NCBI GenBank assembly: GCA_021780225.1
Contig: JAJXZF010000087.1
Location: forward strand, 1 to 38,566
Source of the DNA: Deltaproteobacteria bacterium
GTDB taxonomy: Bacteria; Desulfobacterota; Binatia; Binatales; Binataceae
Direction of reading: 5' to 3'
DNA: 38,566 nucleotides
In this document: in pieces, positions 8,791 through 17,452 of the stretch
Layout of the letters: each line of letters starts with the position of its first letter
Numbering within the stretch: position 1 is the first letter of the stretch
Position numbers and translations under genes: made by a program
The notes under the pieces: generated by a model
What the model saw: the letters and a program-made list of their open reading frames with translations, nothing else
Databases searched by the model: none
Told to the model about the DNA's origin: nothing

Positions 8791-9876
8791 TCACGCCGCA
8801 TTCGACGGATCGAAACGGTCGCGCAGATGGTCGCCGAGAAAATTGAACGCCATCACCGCGGCCGAAATGAAAAGTCCCGGTATCAGTATCCATGGGAAAT
8901 AGGCGATCGTCTGCGGATCCATCGCCTGACTCAGCAGATTTCCCCAGCTCGCCGCCGGCTCCTGAATTCCAAGCCCGAGCAGCGAGAGCGCGCTTTCGCC
9001 GAGAATGTATCCCGGAATCGACAATGACGCGTTCACGGCCGCGAAACCGATCACGGCCGGGATGATGTGGCGGAACAGGAGCCGGCGGCGCGATCCGCCC
9101 AATGCCCGCGCCGCCTCGACGTACGGCGCCGACCGCACCGACGCCGCCATGCCGCGAATCACCCGCGCGAACCCCGCCCAACTGATAAACGCCATGATCG
9201 CGACGATCAGGAAGAAAGTCGCGGTCGTGCTCAGTCCCGACGGAATCACCGCCGCGAGCGCGAGCAGGAAATAAAAACTCGGCAGCGACATCTCGATTTC
9301 GCACAGCCGCATGATCGCGCTGTCCGCGAATCCGCCCATCAGCCCGGAAAACGCGCCCACCATGATTCCCAGCGAAAAACTAATCGCCACGCCCACCAGC
9401 CCGATACACATGCTGACGCGCGCGCCATAGACGATTCGCGAGAACAGGTCGCGGCCCAGATTTTCGCTGCCCATCAGGAAAAACGGCGGCGCGTCCGGCG
9501 CCGTCGTGAACAGATGCCCGCGATAGAAGAGCCGCACGAAGGTCCGGCGCGATCGATCCTCCGCATAATGCCGCGCTATCGGATTATCCAACCGCATCGG
9601 ATACGCGTACAGAAAACCATGGCTCCATTCGGAGGGCGGCGCCGGATGGAGCCGCATCGGCGGGCAATCCGGCATCGTGCGCCATTGCTGCGCCGGATCA
9701 TACGGCGCGACGAGCGGCGACGCCGCGGCGAAAACATAAAACGCCAGCAGCAGAATCGCCGACAGCTTCACCGTCAGCGCCGCCGCGCGCCATTCCCGCC
9801 CGACCGCCGCGGTCCATCCGCGCCGCTCCGCGACGGCTCGATTTTCCGCCCGAAAAGTCGCCGCCGGCGCGTTCAT
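8791..9876 (-). CDS. ABC transporter permease, DppC/OppC type
   Basis: This 361-residue inner-membrane permease of the peptide/nickel importer family has one N-terminal membrane segment (about 30-50, LSAILLLAFYVFAAASPLVA), a long outward loop to about residue 135, then the core with GSENLGRDLFSR. The EAA loop that docks an ATPase is present (EAARALGGSRRRLLFRHIIP). The loop after the first segment is rich in Pro, Arg and Tyr and somewhat longer than in E. coli DppC. The ATG at 9876 overlaps the stop of the DppB-type gene (ATGA), so the two are translationally coupled. The open frame continues far upstream of 9876, but that part is a shadow of dppB. No ATPase gene is in the window. Confidence 0.92.
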   Translation of the reverse strand: MNAPAATFRAENRAVAERRGWTAAVGREWRAAALTVKLSAILLLAFYVFAAASPLVAPYDPAQQWRTMPDCPPMRLHPAPPSEWSHGFLYAYPMRLDNPIARHYAEDRSRRTFVRLFYRGHLFTTAPDAPPFFLMGSENLGRDLFSRIVYGARVSMCIGLVGVAISFSLGIMVGAFSGLMGGFADSAIMRLCEIEMSLPSFYFLLALAAVIPSGLSTTATFFLIVAIMAFISWAGFARVIRGMAASVRSAPYVEAARALGGSRRRLLFRHIIPAVIGFAAVNASLSIPGYILGESALSLLGLGIQEPAASWGNLLSQAMDPQTIAYFPWILIPGLFISAAVMAFNFLGDHLRDRFDPSNAA

Positions 9877-10853
9877 TGCGCCTCGAGCGTCGTAAAATTC
9901 ACGCGCGGATCGACCGCGGCCAGCGCCATGTCGGCGAGCAGGTTGCCCACCAGCAGCAGCACCGTCCCCATCAGCACCGAGCCCATCACCAGCGGCACGT
10001 CGCGCTTCATCACCGCGTTCAGCAGCAATAATCCGAGTCCCTGCAGGTTCATCACCGACTCGACCAGCGCGGCGCCGCCGAGCAGGTCGGCCAGACCGTA
10101 GCCCGCCATCGTCACGAACGGATTCAGCGCGTTGCGCAGCACGTGCTTGTAGAGCACGATCGATTCCGGCAGCCCCTTGGCGCGCGCGGTGCGGACATAA
10201 TCGGCATTTTTGATTTCGAGAATCTGCGACCGCATCAGCCGCATCAGCGACGCCACTCCCGCCAGCCCCAGCACCAGCGCCGGCAGAATCAGATGGTCCG
10301 CGCGGTCGGCGATGCGGCTCCATAAATCCAGCGCCGCGTAGTCCGGCGACATCGTCTGTCCGACCGGAAACCATCCGCTCCACAACGCGAAATCGATCGC
10401 CAGAAACGCCAGAAAAAACGCCGGCACCGACATCCCGAGGAACGACAGGAACGAAAGCGTCCGGTCGAGAATCGAGTTTTGCCGCACGGCGACGATAACG
10501 CCGATCGGTATCGCCAGCAGCCACGTCAACGCCATGCTGCTCAGCGCCAATAGCACGGTGTTCAGCACGCGCGGACCGATCAGATGAATCACGTCGACGC
10601 GGTACGCCAGCGACACGCCGAGCCTGAGATGCGCGATTCCCCACAGCCAGCGCGCATAACGCAGCATCAGCGGCTGGTCGAGGCCGAATTCCGCCTCCAT
10701 CTGTTTGAGCACCTGCGGCGAAATTCTCGGATCGAGCGCGAGGTTGGCGACGAAATTGCCCGGTATCAGCGACATCGCGGCGAACGAAATAAAAGTGATT
10801 CCGATGGTCAGCGGAATCATGATCAATATTCGCCGCGCCAGAAATCTCAGCAT
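9873..10853 (-). CDS. ABC transporter permease, DppB/OppB type
   Basis: This 326-residue protein is typical of the DppB family. It has an N-terminal membrane segment (RRILIMIPLTIGITFISF), a periplasmic region with FGLDQPLMLRYARW, then about five more membrane segments. The ATPase-docking loop reads NADYVRTARAKGLPE...HVLRNAL, and the C-terminus ends in VDPRVNF. Together with the DppC-type partner it would form the membrane channel for import of peptides or peptide-like compounds. It starts with ATG 21 nt after the stop of the solute-binding protein gene and overlaps the next permease by 4 nt. Confidence 0.93.
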   Translation of the reverse strand: MLRFLARRILIMIPLTIGITFISFAAMSLIPGNFVANLALDPRISPQVLKQMEAEFGLDQPLMLRYARWLWGIAHLRLGVSLAYRVDVIHLIGPRVLNTVLLALSSMALTWLLAIPIGVIVAVRQNSILDRTLSFLSFLGMSVPAFFLAFLAIDFALWSGWFPVGQTMSPDYAALDLWSRIADRADHLILPALVLGLAGVASLMRLMRSQILEIKNADYVRTARAKGLPESIVLYKHVLRNALNPFVTMAGYGLADLLGGAALVESVMNLQGLGLLLLNAVMKRDVPLVMGSVLMGTVLLLVGNLLADMALAAVDPRVNFTTLEAQ

Positions 10854-10874
10854 CGCAATGTTCGCACAGCCGCG

Positions 10875-12596
10875 CTATCGGGCGCGGAACTCGATCCACT
10901 CCGGATGGTACAAGCCCCAGACCGTCGGATAGTAATTTTCCAGCGAATTGCGATAGGCGACATACGTGACCGCGCGCACGGTTTCGATCATCGGCAATTG
11001 GTCGTGCAGGATTTGCTGGATTTGCCAGTAATATCGCGCCCGCTTGTATGGATCGACGACCATCGTGCCCTCGTCCATCAGATGATCGATTTGCGCCTCC
11101 CACGGCGTCGCGGGTTTGGGCTGCGCGGGATCCCAGATATGCAGATTGCCGGAGGAGCGCAGAAAGTCCGAGGCGTCATTCGGTTCGATCGCGCCGGTGA
11201 ATCCGATCAGCACGCAGTCCCAATCGAATGACAAATCCAGCGCCTTGACCAGCGTGATGAAGTCGAGCGGCCGGTAGTTCACCGTGATGCCGAGCTTCTG
11301 CAGATCCTGCTTGAAGATCGCGCACATCTGATCGCGCACCGGCACGCCCGTATTGGTCGTCAACCGAAAGACCAGCGGACGGCCCTCCGGGTCGCCGCGC
11401 ACGCCGGGCCGGATCATCCGATAACCCGCGCGATCGAGAATTTGCGCCGCCAGTTCAAGATTGTAGCCGTAATCCTTCAGATTGGGATTGTGGTAAATTT
11501 TATTCTCCGGCGAGACGTCCGAAACCGCCGGAACCGCAAGCCCCCGATAGCACAGATCGATCATGCCCTGCTTGTCCACCGCATGGGCCAGCGCGCGCAT
11601 GAAATTGACGTCGGTGAACCATTGGTAGCGCGGATCGGCGACGCCGTCATGCACGTAATGGCGCGGATTGCGGTTGAACGCGAAAAACAGCGAGCCCGTG
11701 TCGATACCGACTTTCGCCACGGTGATATTGAGCCGCTTCGCCGCCTGCTCCAGCGGCCAGACCTCTTCGGGCCGCGGATGGTACACATCGGTCATGCCGC
11801 TCTGAAATTGCAGGTACTGCGCGTTCTGATCCGGCACGATCAGATGGACTTCGCCTTTGAGCCGGGGGAGCGGAGCACCCTGTTCGTCGCGCATCCAATA
11901 ATCGGAATTTCGCCGGTACGCGATTAGCTGCGCCGGCACGTAGCGCGTCATCAAAAACGCTCCGAGTCCGATCAGCCGGTCCGGCGGCGTGTCGATTCCC
12001 CACGTTCGGTTGAAGCGGCCGGCTTCGTACGCGCCGGCCAGCACATGGGCGGGCAAAATCGCGAACTGCATCGACGACAATATCGGCGCGAACGGCCGCG
12101 GCATCCGCACCACGACGGTATAGTCGTCCGGCGCCGACGCCGCGATCGGCTTTCCGTCGATCATCATCGCCGAAACCATCGAATTGGGAATTTTCGGATC
12201 GTAAATCACGCGCATCGTGAACAGCACGTCGCGCGCCGTGAAAGGCGCGCCGTCCGACCACTTCACGTCGTGGCGCAGATGGAAGGTCAGGGTCTGGTCG
12301 CCGTCGCTGAATTCCCAGCTTCGCGCCAGCCCCGGCTCAAACAGCGTGGTGCGCGGATTCACCCGCGTGAGGCTCTCGAACATGTCGCCGATCGCGACGG
12401 CCGAGGCGGAATCCGTGATCAGAACGGGATTGAAGGTGCCCGGATCGCTGACCATCGAATCGTACAGCGTCTGCGTCGCCGCATGGTCGTTGCGCGGCCG
12501 GTTCACCCGGCATCCGCAGATCGCGGCGACGGCCGCAACCGCAATCGCGAAAGCCGCCATCCGCGGACCGCGCGCACCCGCATCCGTTTCAGCCAC
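10875..12596 (-). CDS. ABC transporter solute-binding lipoprotein (SBP_bac_5, peptide/nickel type)
   Basis: This 573-residue family 5 extracellular solute-binding protein has an N-terminal hydrophobic stretch (about 13-27) ending in ICGC, which suggests a lipoprotein anchor, although Cys at the -2 position of the lipobox is unusual. Family markers include the DPGTFNPV region, LARSWEFSDGDQTLTFHLRHDVKWSDG and the TARDVLFT segment that follows. It would bind oligopeptides or related solutes and deliver them to the two permeases encoded next. The start is GTG at 12596 with GGAAG about 6 nt upstream. It overlaps the end of the upstream lipoprotein gene by 8 nt, implying coupled translation. A downstream ATG at 12560 is an alternative start. 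Confidence 0.9.
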   Translation of the reverse strand: MAETDAGARGPRMAAFAIAVAAVAAICGCRVNRPRNDHAATQTLYDSMVSDPGTFNPVLITDSASAVAIGDMFESLTRVNPRTTLFEPGLARSWEFSDGDQTLTFHLRHDVKWSDGAPFTARDVLFTMRVIYDPKIPNSMVSAMMIDGKPIAASAPDDYTVVVRMPRPFAPILSSMQFAILPAHVLAGAYEAGRFNRTWGIDTPPDRLIGLGAFLMTRYVPAQLIAYRRNSDYWMRDEQGAPLPRLKGEVHLIVPDQNAQYLQFQSGMTDVYHPRPEEVWPLEQAAKRLNITVAKVGIDTGSLFFAFNRNPRHYVHDGVADPRYQWFTDVNFMRALAHAVDKQGMIDLCYRGLAVPAVSDVSPENKIYHNPNLKDYGYNLELAAQILDRAGYRMIRPGVRGDPEGRPLVFRLTTNTGVPVRDQMCAIFKQDLQKLGITVNYRPLDFITLVKALDLSFDWDCVLIGFTGAIEPNDASDFLRSSGNLHIWDPAQPKPATPWEAQIDHLMDEGTMVVDPYKRARYYWQIQQILHDQLPMIETVRAVTYVAYRNSLENYYPTVWGLYHPEWIEFRAR

Positions 12597-13491
12597 GCGG
12601 CGCTTCCGGCCTGGTCCCGGCCATGCCGAGACTCATCGTTTTCGTTACGCCGCTTGGCGCGAGCACAAATGCGCCGCCGGGAATCCGCGGATCGGCGGTC
12701 GGATTTTCATAGGTAAACGCCACCTTGGCGCCGGTGCGGGGAAATTCCGCCTTGATCGAGCAGGGCGTTTCGATTCCTTTGCCCGCCTCGCGCCAGTCGC
12801 CGTATGCGACGCGGTAGCTGACGCGGCCGTCGGCCAGCTTTTCGGTGACGCTGGCGAGTTTGCGATCCGCGCCGATTCCGATTTCATCGGTAACGCCGTC
12901 CGGCTCGCGATAGACGAGGATCGTCTGATTGTCGCTATGCGGTCCCGGCAAGGTCATCGAAGCGGGCGGCGAAGCAAGCGCCGATCCATCGGGAACGAGT
13001 CCCAGCAGCAGCCTGACCGCAGCCTGCGGCGGCAGCGGTATCCGCGCGTATCGTTCGAGCGTCGCGGCGGTCGCCGGTCCGCGCATCAAAAGGCCCTTCG
13101 CCGGATCGAAGACGGCGGTCTGACCGCCGTCGGTCGCGACCACCAGCACCACGCCGGCCGCCGACATCACTTCGACCCGGATATTCGCCGGGCGTTGAAT
13201 CAGCAGATTTTCGCGCGCGCGGAAATGCTCGCCGCCGCCGGAGTAATCCATTATCGCCGACGTGCCGAGCGCCTGCTGCGCCGCTTCGCGATTGCCGAGT
13301 TCGTCCGCGTAGCCGCGCGCCTCGGCCAGATAGAGATTGGGGTTCGGCTGGGTCGCGCAACCCGCGAGAGTCAACGTAAGAAGCGCCACGCTCAGCGCGA
13401 TCGGCGCCAGCGCAATCAGCCGGAGCGCGCCGGCGCGGCGATCAATGTTCCGCGTGCTGTTCGTATCCGCCCAGCGCGGCAAGCTTGTCAT
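12589..13491 (-). CDS. Small lipoprotein, DUF4292/LolB-like
   Basis: From the ATG at 13491 this is a 300-residue protein. A hydrophobic segment (LRLIALAPIALSVALLTLTLAGC) ends in a good lipobox, LAGC. The body has alternating strands such as ANIRVEVMSAAGVVLVVATDGGQTAVFD and RVSYRVAYGDWR, which resemble the half-barrel fold of LolB/DUF4292 outer-membrane lipoproteins. A role in lipoprotein or lipid handling at the outer membrane is plausible but not proven. The start is uncertain: 13491 overlaps the end of the TPR gene by 50 nt and has no strong ribosome site, while 13560 would overlap by 119 nt. TPR lipoproteins and DUF4292-type proteins are often neighbours in delta-proteobacteria-like genomes. 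Confidence 0.72.
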   Translation of the reverse strand: MTSLPRWADTNSTRNIDRRAGALRLIALAPIALSVALLTLTLAGCATQPNPNLYLAEARGYADELGNREAAQQALGTSAIMDYSGGGEHFRARENLLIQRPANIRVEVMSAAGVVLVVATDGGQTAVFDPAKGLLMRGPATAATLERYARIPLPPQAAVRLLLGLVPDGSALASPPASMTLPGPHSDNQTILVYREPDGVTDEIGIGADRKLASVTEKLADGRVSYRVAYGDWREAGKGIETPCSIKAEFPRTGAKVAFTYENPTADPRIPGGAFVLAPSGVTKTMSLGMAGTRPEAPRG

Positions 13492-15235
13492 GCAATCGAT
13501 GGATCTGGTCCGCATCCTGGGCCTTCTTGAGCGCGTCCTGATACTCATGGCGGGCGTCAAGGCGCTTGCCGATCCGGCGGTAGGCGTCGCCCAGATGCTC
13601 GGTGATCGTCGGGTCGCTGCCGGTCAGATTGACCGCGCGTTCGAGTTGATCGACGGCGCGTTGATACTCGCCCTTCTGGTAGTAAACCCATCCGAGGCTG
13701 TCAACGTAATAGCCGTCATCCGGCTCGACCGCGAGCGCCCGCTTGATCAGGGTTTCCGCCTCGCCAAGATTCTTGCCGGCTTCGGCGTAAGTGTAGCCGA
13801 GATAATTCAGCGCGGGCGCATTGGCCGGATTCAGCTCGATCGCCTTGCGCATCTCCGCGACGCTCTTGTCCTTCTGCTTGTCTTCGTCGTAAAGCGCGCC
13901 GAGCGTGAAATGAAACTTGTCGTTGCGCGGTTCGAGCGCGACCATCCGCTCAGCCAGCGCGATCGCGTCGGGATAATCCTTCTTCTCCTGATAGACGCCG
14001 ACCAGATAGCTCATGATTTCGGTGTCGTTCGGCTTGACCGCGAGCGCCTGCTTGAGATTTTCGATCGCCGCGTCGTAGTCGTTGCGCTTGTCGTTCAAAT
14101 ACGCGAGCTGCAAGCGCGCCTCGACATAATGGCCGCCGCTTTCGGGAATCGATTCGAATTCCCGCCGCGCCCGTTGGTTCTCGCCCAGCTCCGAGTAAAC
14201 CGTGCCGAGATAATAGCGCACCCGGTAATTCTTCGGCTCGGACCCGAGCACCAGGTTGAATTCGGTCGCCGCACGGTCAAAATCGCCGCGCTCGAAGAAC
14301 AACAGTCCGATTTTGGTGCGCGTGTCGGCCGGAGTTGTCTCCAGCCGCTCCTGCCGGCTCAATTCGCGGCCCACCGCCGCGTCCACGCTCTTGTCGCCGC
14401 CATAGAGTTCGGCCAGCCGCTTGCGCACTTCGTCATTTTTCGGATCGAGCTGCAGGATTTTCTGGTAAAGCTCGATCGCCTCTTTGGGCCGGTTCTCCAG
14501 TTCGCGCAGCACGGCCATATCGGTAAGCACGAGTTGCGATTGGGGATTCAGGTCGAGCGCTTTTTTGTAGTAGGTCTCGGCCGCCGGATAGTCTTTCGCC
14601 TCGGTGGTCACGCGGCCGGCGTAGTAGTAGCCAAGGAACGATCCGGGGTCGAGCGCAATCAGCTGTTTGAAAGTGTCTTCCGCGTTTTTGTAATCGCCGT
14701 TCTTGGCGTAGAGCGTGCCGAGGAAGAGAAACGCCTCCTGATTCGCCGGCTCCAGCTTCAGGACCTGCTGATACTGCGCGATCGCGCTCTTGTCGTCGCC
14801 GGTCGCGCTATCGATTCCGGCCGCGAGCAGCCGCGGACGCACGTAAGCCGGATCGAGCGCAATCGCCTCGTCGCACTGCTCGAGCGCATCCGGCAGCCGT
14901 CCGTCGCGCACGTAAAGCGTGGCCAATTCGACATGCAGAGCGGCGTTATGCGGATCGTATTTGACGGCGTTCTCGTACTCGTCGAGGGCCCGCCGGCGAT
15001 CCCCGTTTTCAGCGGCAACCTCGGCTTGCAAATACGCTCCCATCGCGCGCGCCGACGGTGGAATTTCCACCGGTTCGGCGCCGCCGAACGGATGGCTGCC
15101 GTCGGCGCTTACCGCCTCGACCGCACCGCCGCGCGCTCCCAGCGCGCCGCATCCGGCCGCGCCGACCGCCATAGCGGCGGCAGCGGCGATTGCGATTCCC
15201 AGAATTGCCGATGCGGCTTGCGACAACTTCAACAC
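13442..15235 (-). CDS. TPR-repeat lipoprotein
   Basis: From a GTG at 15235 this encodes 597 residues. A signal sequence (LSQAASAILGIAIAAAAAM) ends in a lipobox, GAAGC, so the protein is probably anchored in the outer membrane or periplasm. The rest is a near-continuous array of tetratricopeptide repeats, each ending with the usual ALxLxP or ALDLNP type turn (EYENAVKYDPHNAA, QVLKLEPANQEA, KKALDLNPQSQL, KRALAVEPDDGYY). Such solenoids act as protein-interaction scaffolds, for example in outer-membrane assembly or secretion. An open frame extends upstream to 15352 without a signal-like start. An extended -10 sequence lies only 7 nt before the GTG, so the transcript may be nearly leaderless. It is the first gene of the nine-gene minus-strand group. 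Confidence 0.85.
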   Translation of the reverse strand: MLKLSQAASAILGIAIAAAAAMAVGAAGCGALGARGGAVEAVSADGSHPFGGAEPVEIPPSARAMGAYLQAEVAAENGDRRRALDEYENAVKYDPHNAALHVELATLYVRDGRLPDALEQCDEAIALDPAYVRPRLLAAGIDSATGDDKSAIAQYQQVLKLEPANQEAFLFLGTLYAKNGDYKNAEDTFKQLIALDPGSFLGYYYAGRVTTEAKDYPAAETYYKKALDLNPQSQLVLTDMAVLRELENRPKEAIELYQKILQLDPKNDEVRKRLAELYGGDKSVDAAVGRELSRQERLETTPADTRTKIGLLFFERGDFDRAATEFNLVLGSEPKNYRVRYYLGTVYSELGENQRARREFESIPESGGHYVEARLQLAYLNDKRNDYDAAIENLKQALAVKPNDTEIMSYLVGVYQEKKDYPDAIALAERMVALEPRNDKFHFTLGALYDEDKQKDKSVAEMRKAIELNPANAPALNYLGYTYAEAGKNLGEAETLIKRALAVEPDDGYYVDSLGWVYYQKGEYQRAVDQLERAVNLTGSDPTITEHLGDAYRRIGKRLDARHEYQDALKKAQDADQIHRLHDKLAALGGYEQHAEH

Positions 15236-15242
15236 GCTTTTA

Positions 15243-15251
15243 AGTATAGCA
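15243..15251 (-). promoter_or_regulatory. Extended -10 promoter for the TPR-led gene group
   Basis: On the minus strand the sequence reads TGC followed by TATACT, an extended -10 element with five of six consensus bases. The -35 region is weak (GTCACG at 17-bp spacing), as is common for extended -10 promoters. Transcription would begin at or just before the GTG start at 15235. No other candidate promoter for the nine-gene group was found in the 206-bp gap to the divergent permease gene. Confidence 0.45.
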
Positions 15252-15441
15252 GAGTCGTTTCTCACCGTGACACTCTGATGCCGCGCCGCCAGGATTGGCC
15301 TGCCCTCGTGACCCGACGCCTTAGTGTTGCCCCGCGACGGCAAGCCGCGCAATCCCAGGCCGCGCCGAAGGAAACCGGCCGCGCCTTGGCCATCGATCGC
15401 ATTTTGAAATTCGCCGCCGACGCCGAAAGGCCCGCACGAGC

Positions 15442-16806
15442 GTGAACGCCAGGCCGCACTCCACTTCCGGCGCCGCGAACGGCGCGATCGCGCCGCCGCC
15501 CGCGCGCCGCCTTGGCGTGCCGGCGCTGGTCGCCCTGACCTATCTGGTCGTGAGCGGCGGCGCGTACGGAATCGAAGACGCGGTCCGGATCGCGGGCCCG
15601 CGCCTGACGCTGCTGCTCTGCGTCGTGACGCCGCTCGCGGTCAGCCTGCCGACGGCGTTGATGGCGGCGGAACTGGCGGCGCTGATGCCGCGGGAGGGCG
15701 GCTTTTATTTTTGGGTAAAAGAGGCGTTGGGGCCATTCTGGGGTTTTATCGAAGCGTGGCTCACGATGCTTTACACCGCCGTCGATATGGCGATTTACCC
15801 GGTGTTGTTCGCTTCTTATCTGAGTTTCATTGTGCCGCTCACGCCGCTGGAGCAGGTCGCGGCCGGCGCGGCGCTGGTATGGCTCGCCGGCGCGCTCAAC
15901 GCGACGGGCGTGAAGCCGGTCGGCGCGGTCTCGATCGCATTGACCGTCGCCCTGCTTGCGCCGTTCGCCGCGCTGGTCGCGGTCGGCGCGCCCCGCCTGA
16001 TCCATTGGCGCCTGCCGGTCAACGGCCACCTGGACCATCCTTGGGCCGCGCTTGGCGGCGGCCTCGCGATCGTAATCTGGAATTACAGCGGATGGGAAAA
16101 TCTAAGCGTCGTCGCGGGCGAGATCGACCGTCCGCGGCGAACTTACCCGCGTGCGATGATGATTGCGCTGCCGCTGGTCGCCGCAGGGTATCTGCTGCCG
16201 CTTGCCGTATGCCTGTCCGGCGCGAGTTCCGCCGCGGAGTGGCGGACGGGATTTTTCGCCGCCGAGGGCGGCCGTCTGGCCGGCCCGGCGCTCGAATTGG
16301 CGCTCGCGGCGGGCGGCGCCGTCTCCGCCTTTTCGATTTTCGCGGCCGCGATGCTGTGGGTGTCGCGGATGCCTTACGTGCTGGCGCGCGAAGGCTATCT
16401 GCCGGCGGGATTACGGCAGGTATGGGAGGCGCGGGCCACGCCCGTACGCTCGATCGTCGCGTGCTGCGTCGTTTTCTCCCTGCTGGTCCCGTTTGGATTT
16501 GTCGCGCTCGTAACGCTCGACGTTTTCTTTTATATGGGCGCGTTGGCGCTTGAGATGATGGCTTTGCTCAAACTGCGCCGTCTTCGGCCTGAACGCGACG
16601 GACTTTTCATGATTGCAGGCGGGAGCCTTGGACTGCTCGCCGTCGCAATTACTCCAGTCGCGCTATGGCTCGCCACCTTCGGCGTCGGCTTCTCGTCGGG
16701 CGAAGGCCACATCGAATTTCTGCTCGGCGTCGTTCTGGCGGCGGCCGGCGGTCCGGTTTATCTAATGCTGCGCCGGCGCTACGGCGGCCCGCCCGCCCCC
16801 CTTTGA
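15442..16806 (+). CDS. APC-superfamily amino acid/polyamine permease
   Basis: This 454-residue inner-membrane transporter has about twelve predicted helices. The first helix contains the substrate-binding signature VSGGAYGIEDAVR, typical of amino acid-polyamine-organocation carriers. The region WNYSGWENLSVVAGEIDRPRRTYPRA matches the helix 6/loop signature of this superfamily, and VSRMPYVLAREGYLP marks helix 8/9. It should exchange or import amino acids or amines; the substrate is unknown. The start is GTG at 15442, and the first 25 residues are a polar, Ala/Pro-rich tail. It is divergent from the TPR-led group. Its TGA (16804-16806) directly abuts the stop of the convergent Nudix gene. Confidence 0.9.
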   Translation: MNARPHSTSGAANGAIAPPPARRLGVPALVALTYLVVSGGAYGIEDAVRIAGPRLTLLLCVVTPLAVSLPTALMAAELAALMPREGGFYFWVKEALGPFWGFIEAWLTMLYTAVDMAIYPVLFASYLSFIVPLTPLEQVAAGAALVWLAGALNATGVKPVGAVSIALTVALLAPFAALVAVGAPRLIHWRLPVNGHLDHPWAALGGGLAIVIWNYSGWENLSVVAGEIDRPRRTYPRAMMIALPLVAAGYLLPLAVCLSGASSAAEWRTGFFAAEGGRLAGPALELALAAGGAVSAFSIFAAAMLWVSRMPYVLAREGYLPAGLRQVWEARATPVRSIVACCVVFSLLVPFGFVALVTLDVFFYMGALALEMMALLKLRRLRPERDGLFMIAGGSLGLLAVAITPVALWLATFGVGFSSGEGHIEFLLGVVLAAAGGPVYLMLRRRYGGPPAPL

Positions 16807-17376
16807 TTATCGGCGGCGCGGCTTGACGGGCGGATTGTAAACGTCAAGATACGAAAACGCCGCGATCACCAGCGCGTGAGTGATTTTTCCGGACGCAATC
16901 AGGCTGCGGATGCTTTCGCGCGGAACGATGACCACTTCGGTCTCTTCGGAACTGTCGGGATTGCCGTGCGCGGCGGCGATCTTGCGCACGTTTCGCGCGA
17001 GGAACGAATAACAGAAATTGGGCTGAATGGCGGGATTCGGATGGACCCGGCCAAGCGGCACAATATCCTCCGAATCGTACCCGCATTCCTCGATCATTTC
17101 GCGCCGTCCGGCGGCGCCCGGCGACGGATCGTCCGGATCGATCATCCCGCCCGGAATCTCCAGCGTGAACGCCCCGATACCGTGGCGAAACTGGCGCACC
17201 ATGATCACTTCCCGTTTGGGCGTGAGCGGAATGATGTTGACCCAATCGGCGGGATCGATGACGAAGAAATCGCGTTCGCCGCGGCGCGGATGGGCGGAGC
17301 GGCGGCGGTGAAGATCGAAAATCGGAGTTTCGAAAACCCGCTCGCTGTTGAGCGTCCGCCAGCGTCGGGCCTTCAT
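16807..17376 (-). CDS. Nudix hydrolase, ADP-ribose pyrophosphatase-like
   Basis: This 189-residue cytoplasmic enzyme contains a Nudix box, GGMIDPDD...RREMIEECGY, with the REUxEExGU core intact. The spacing before it follows the GDxSP-type variant, one residue longer than canonical. Upstream residues such as VNIIPLT and VRQFRHG match ADP-sugar/ADP-ribose pyrophosphatases, which cleave nucleoside diphosphate derivatives. I chose the ATG at 17376 because GAGGG sits about 7 nt upstream; a GTG at 17394 would add six residues. It is the last gene of a four-gene minus-strand group after the CoA-binding protein (76-nt gap). Confidence 0.87.
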   Translation of the reverse strand: MKARRWRTLNSERVFETPIFDLHRRRSAHPRRGERDFFVIDPADWVNIIPLTPKREVIMVRQFRHGIGAFTLEIPGGMIDPDDPSPGAAGRREMIEECGYDSEDIVPLGRVHPNPAIQPNFCYSFLARNVRKIAAAHGNPDSSEETEVVIVPRESIRSLIASGKITHALVIAAFSYLDVYNPPVKPRRR

Positions 17377-17452
17377 CGCCAGCCCTCGGAACACCCGCCG
17401 GAGGTCTGCAGCCGCGCTTGCGGTAAATTCCAGAGGTCTTGAAGCCGTGCGA

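Noticed and set aside
9877-11103. N-terminal extension of the DppC-type permease
   Set aside because: The frame is open but lies over the DppB and solute-binding genes and encodes an Arg/Ala/Gly-rich sequence. The ATGA overlap at 9873-9876 gives the proper start.
13337-15445. Plus-strand open frame of 702 codons
   Set aside because: It is antisense to the TPR lipoprotein. The opposite strand shows regular TPR units and a signal peptide, while this frame shows no domain.
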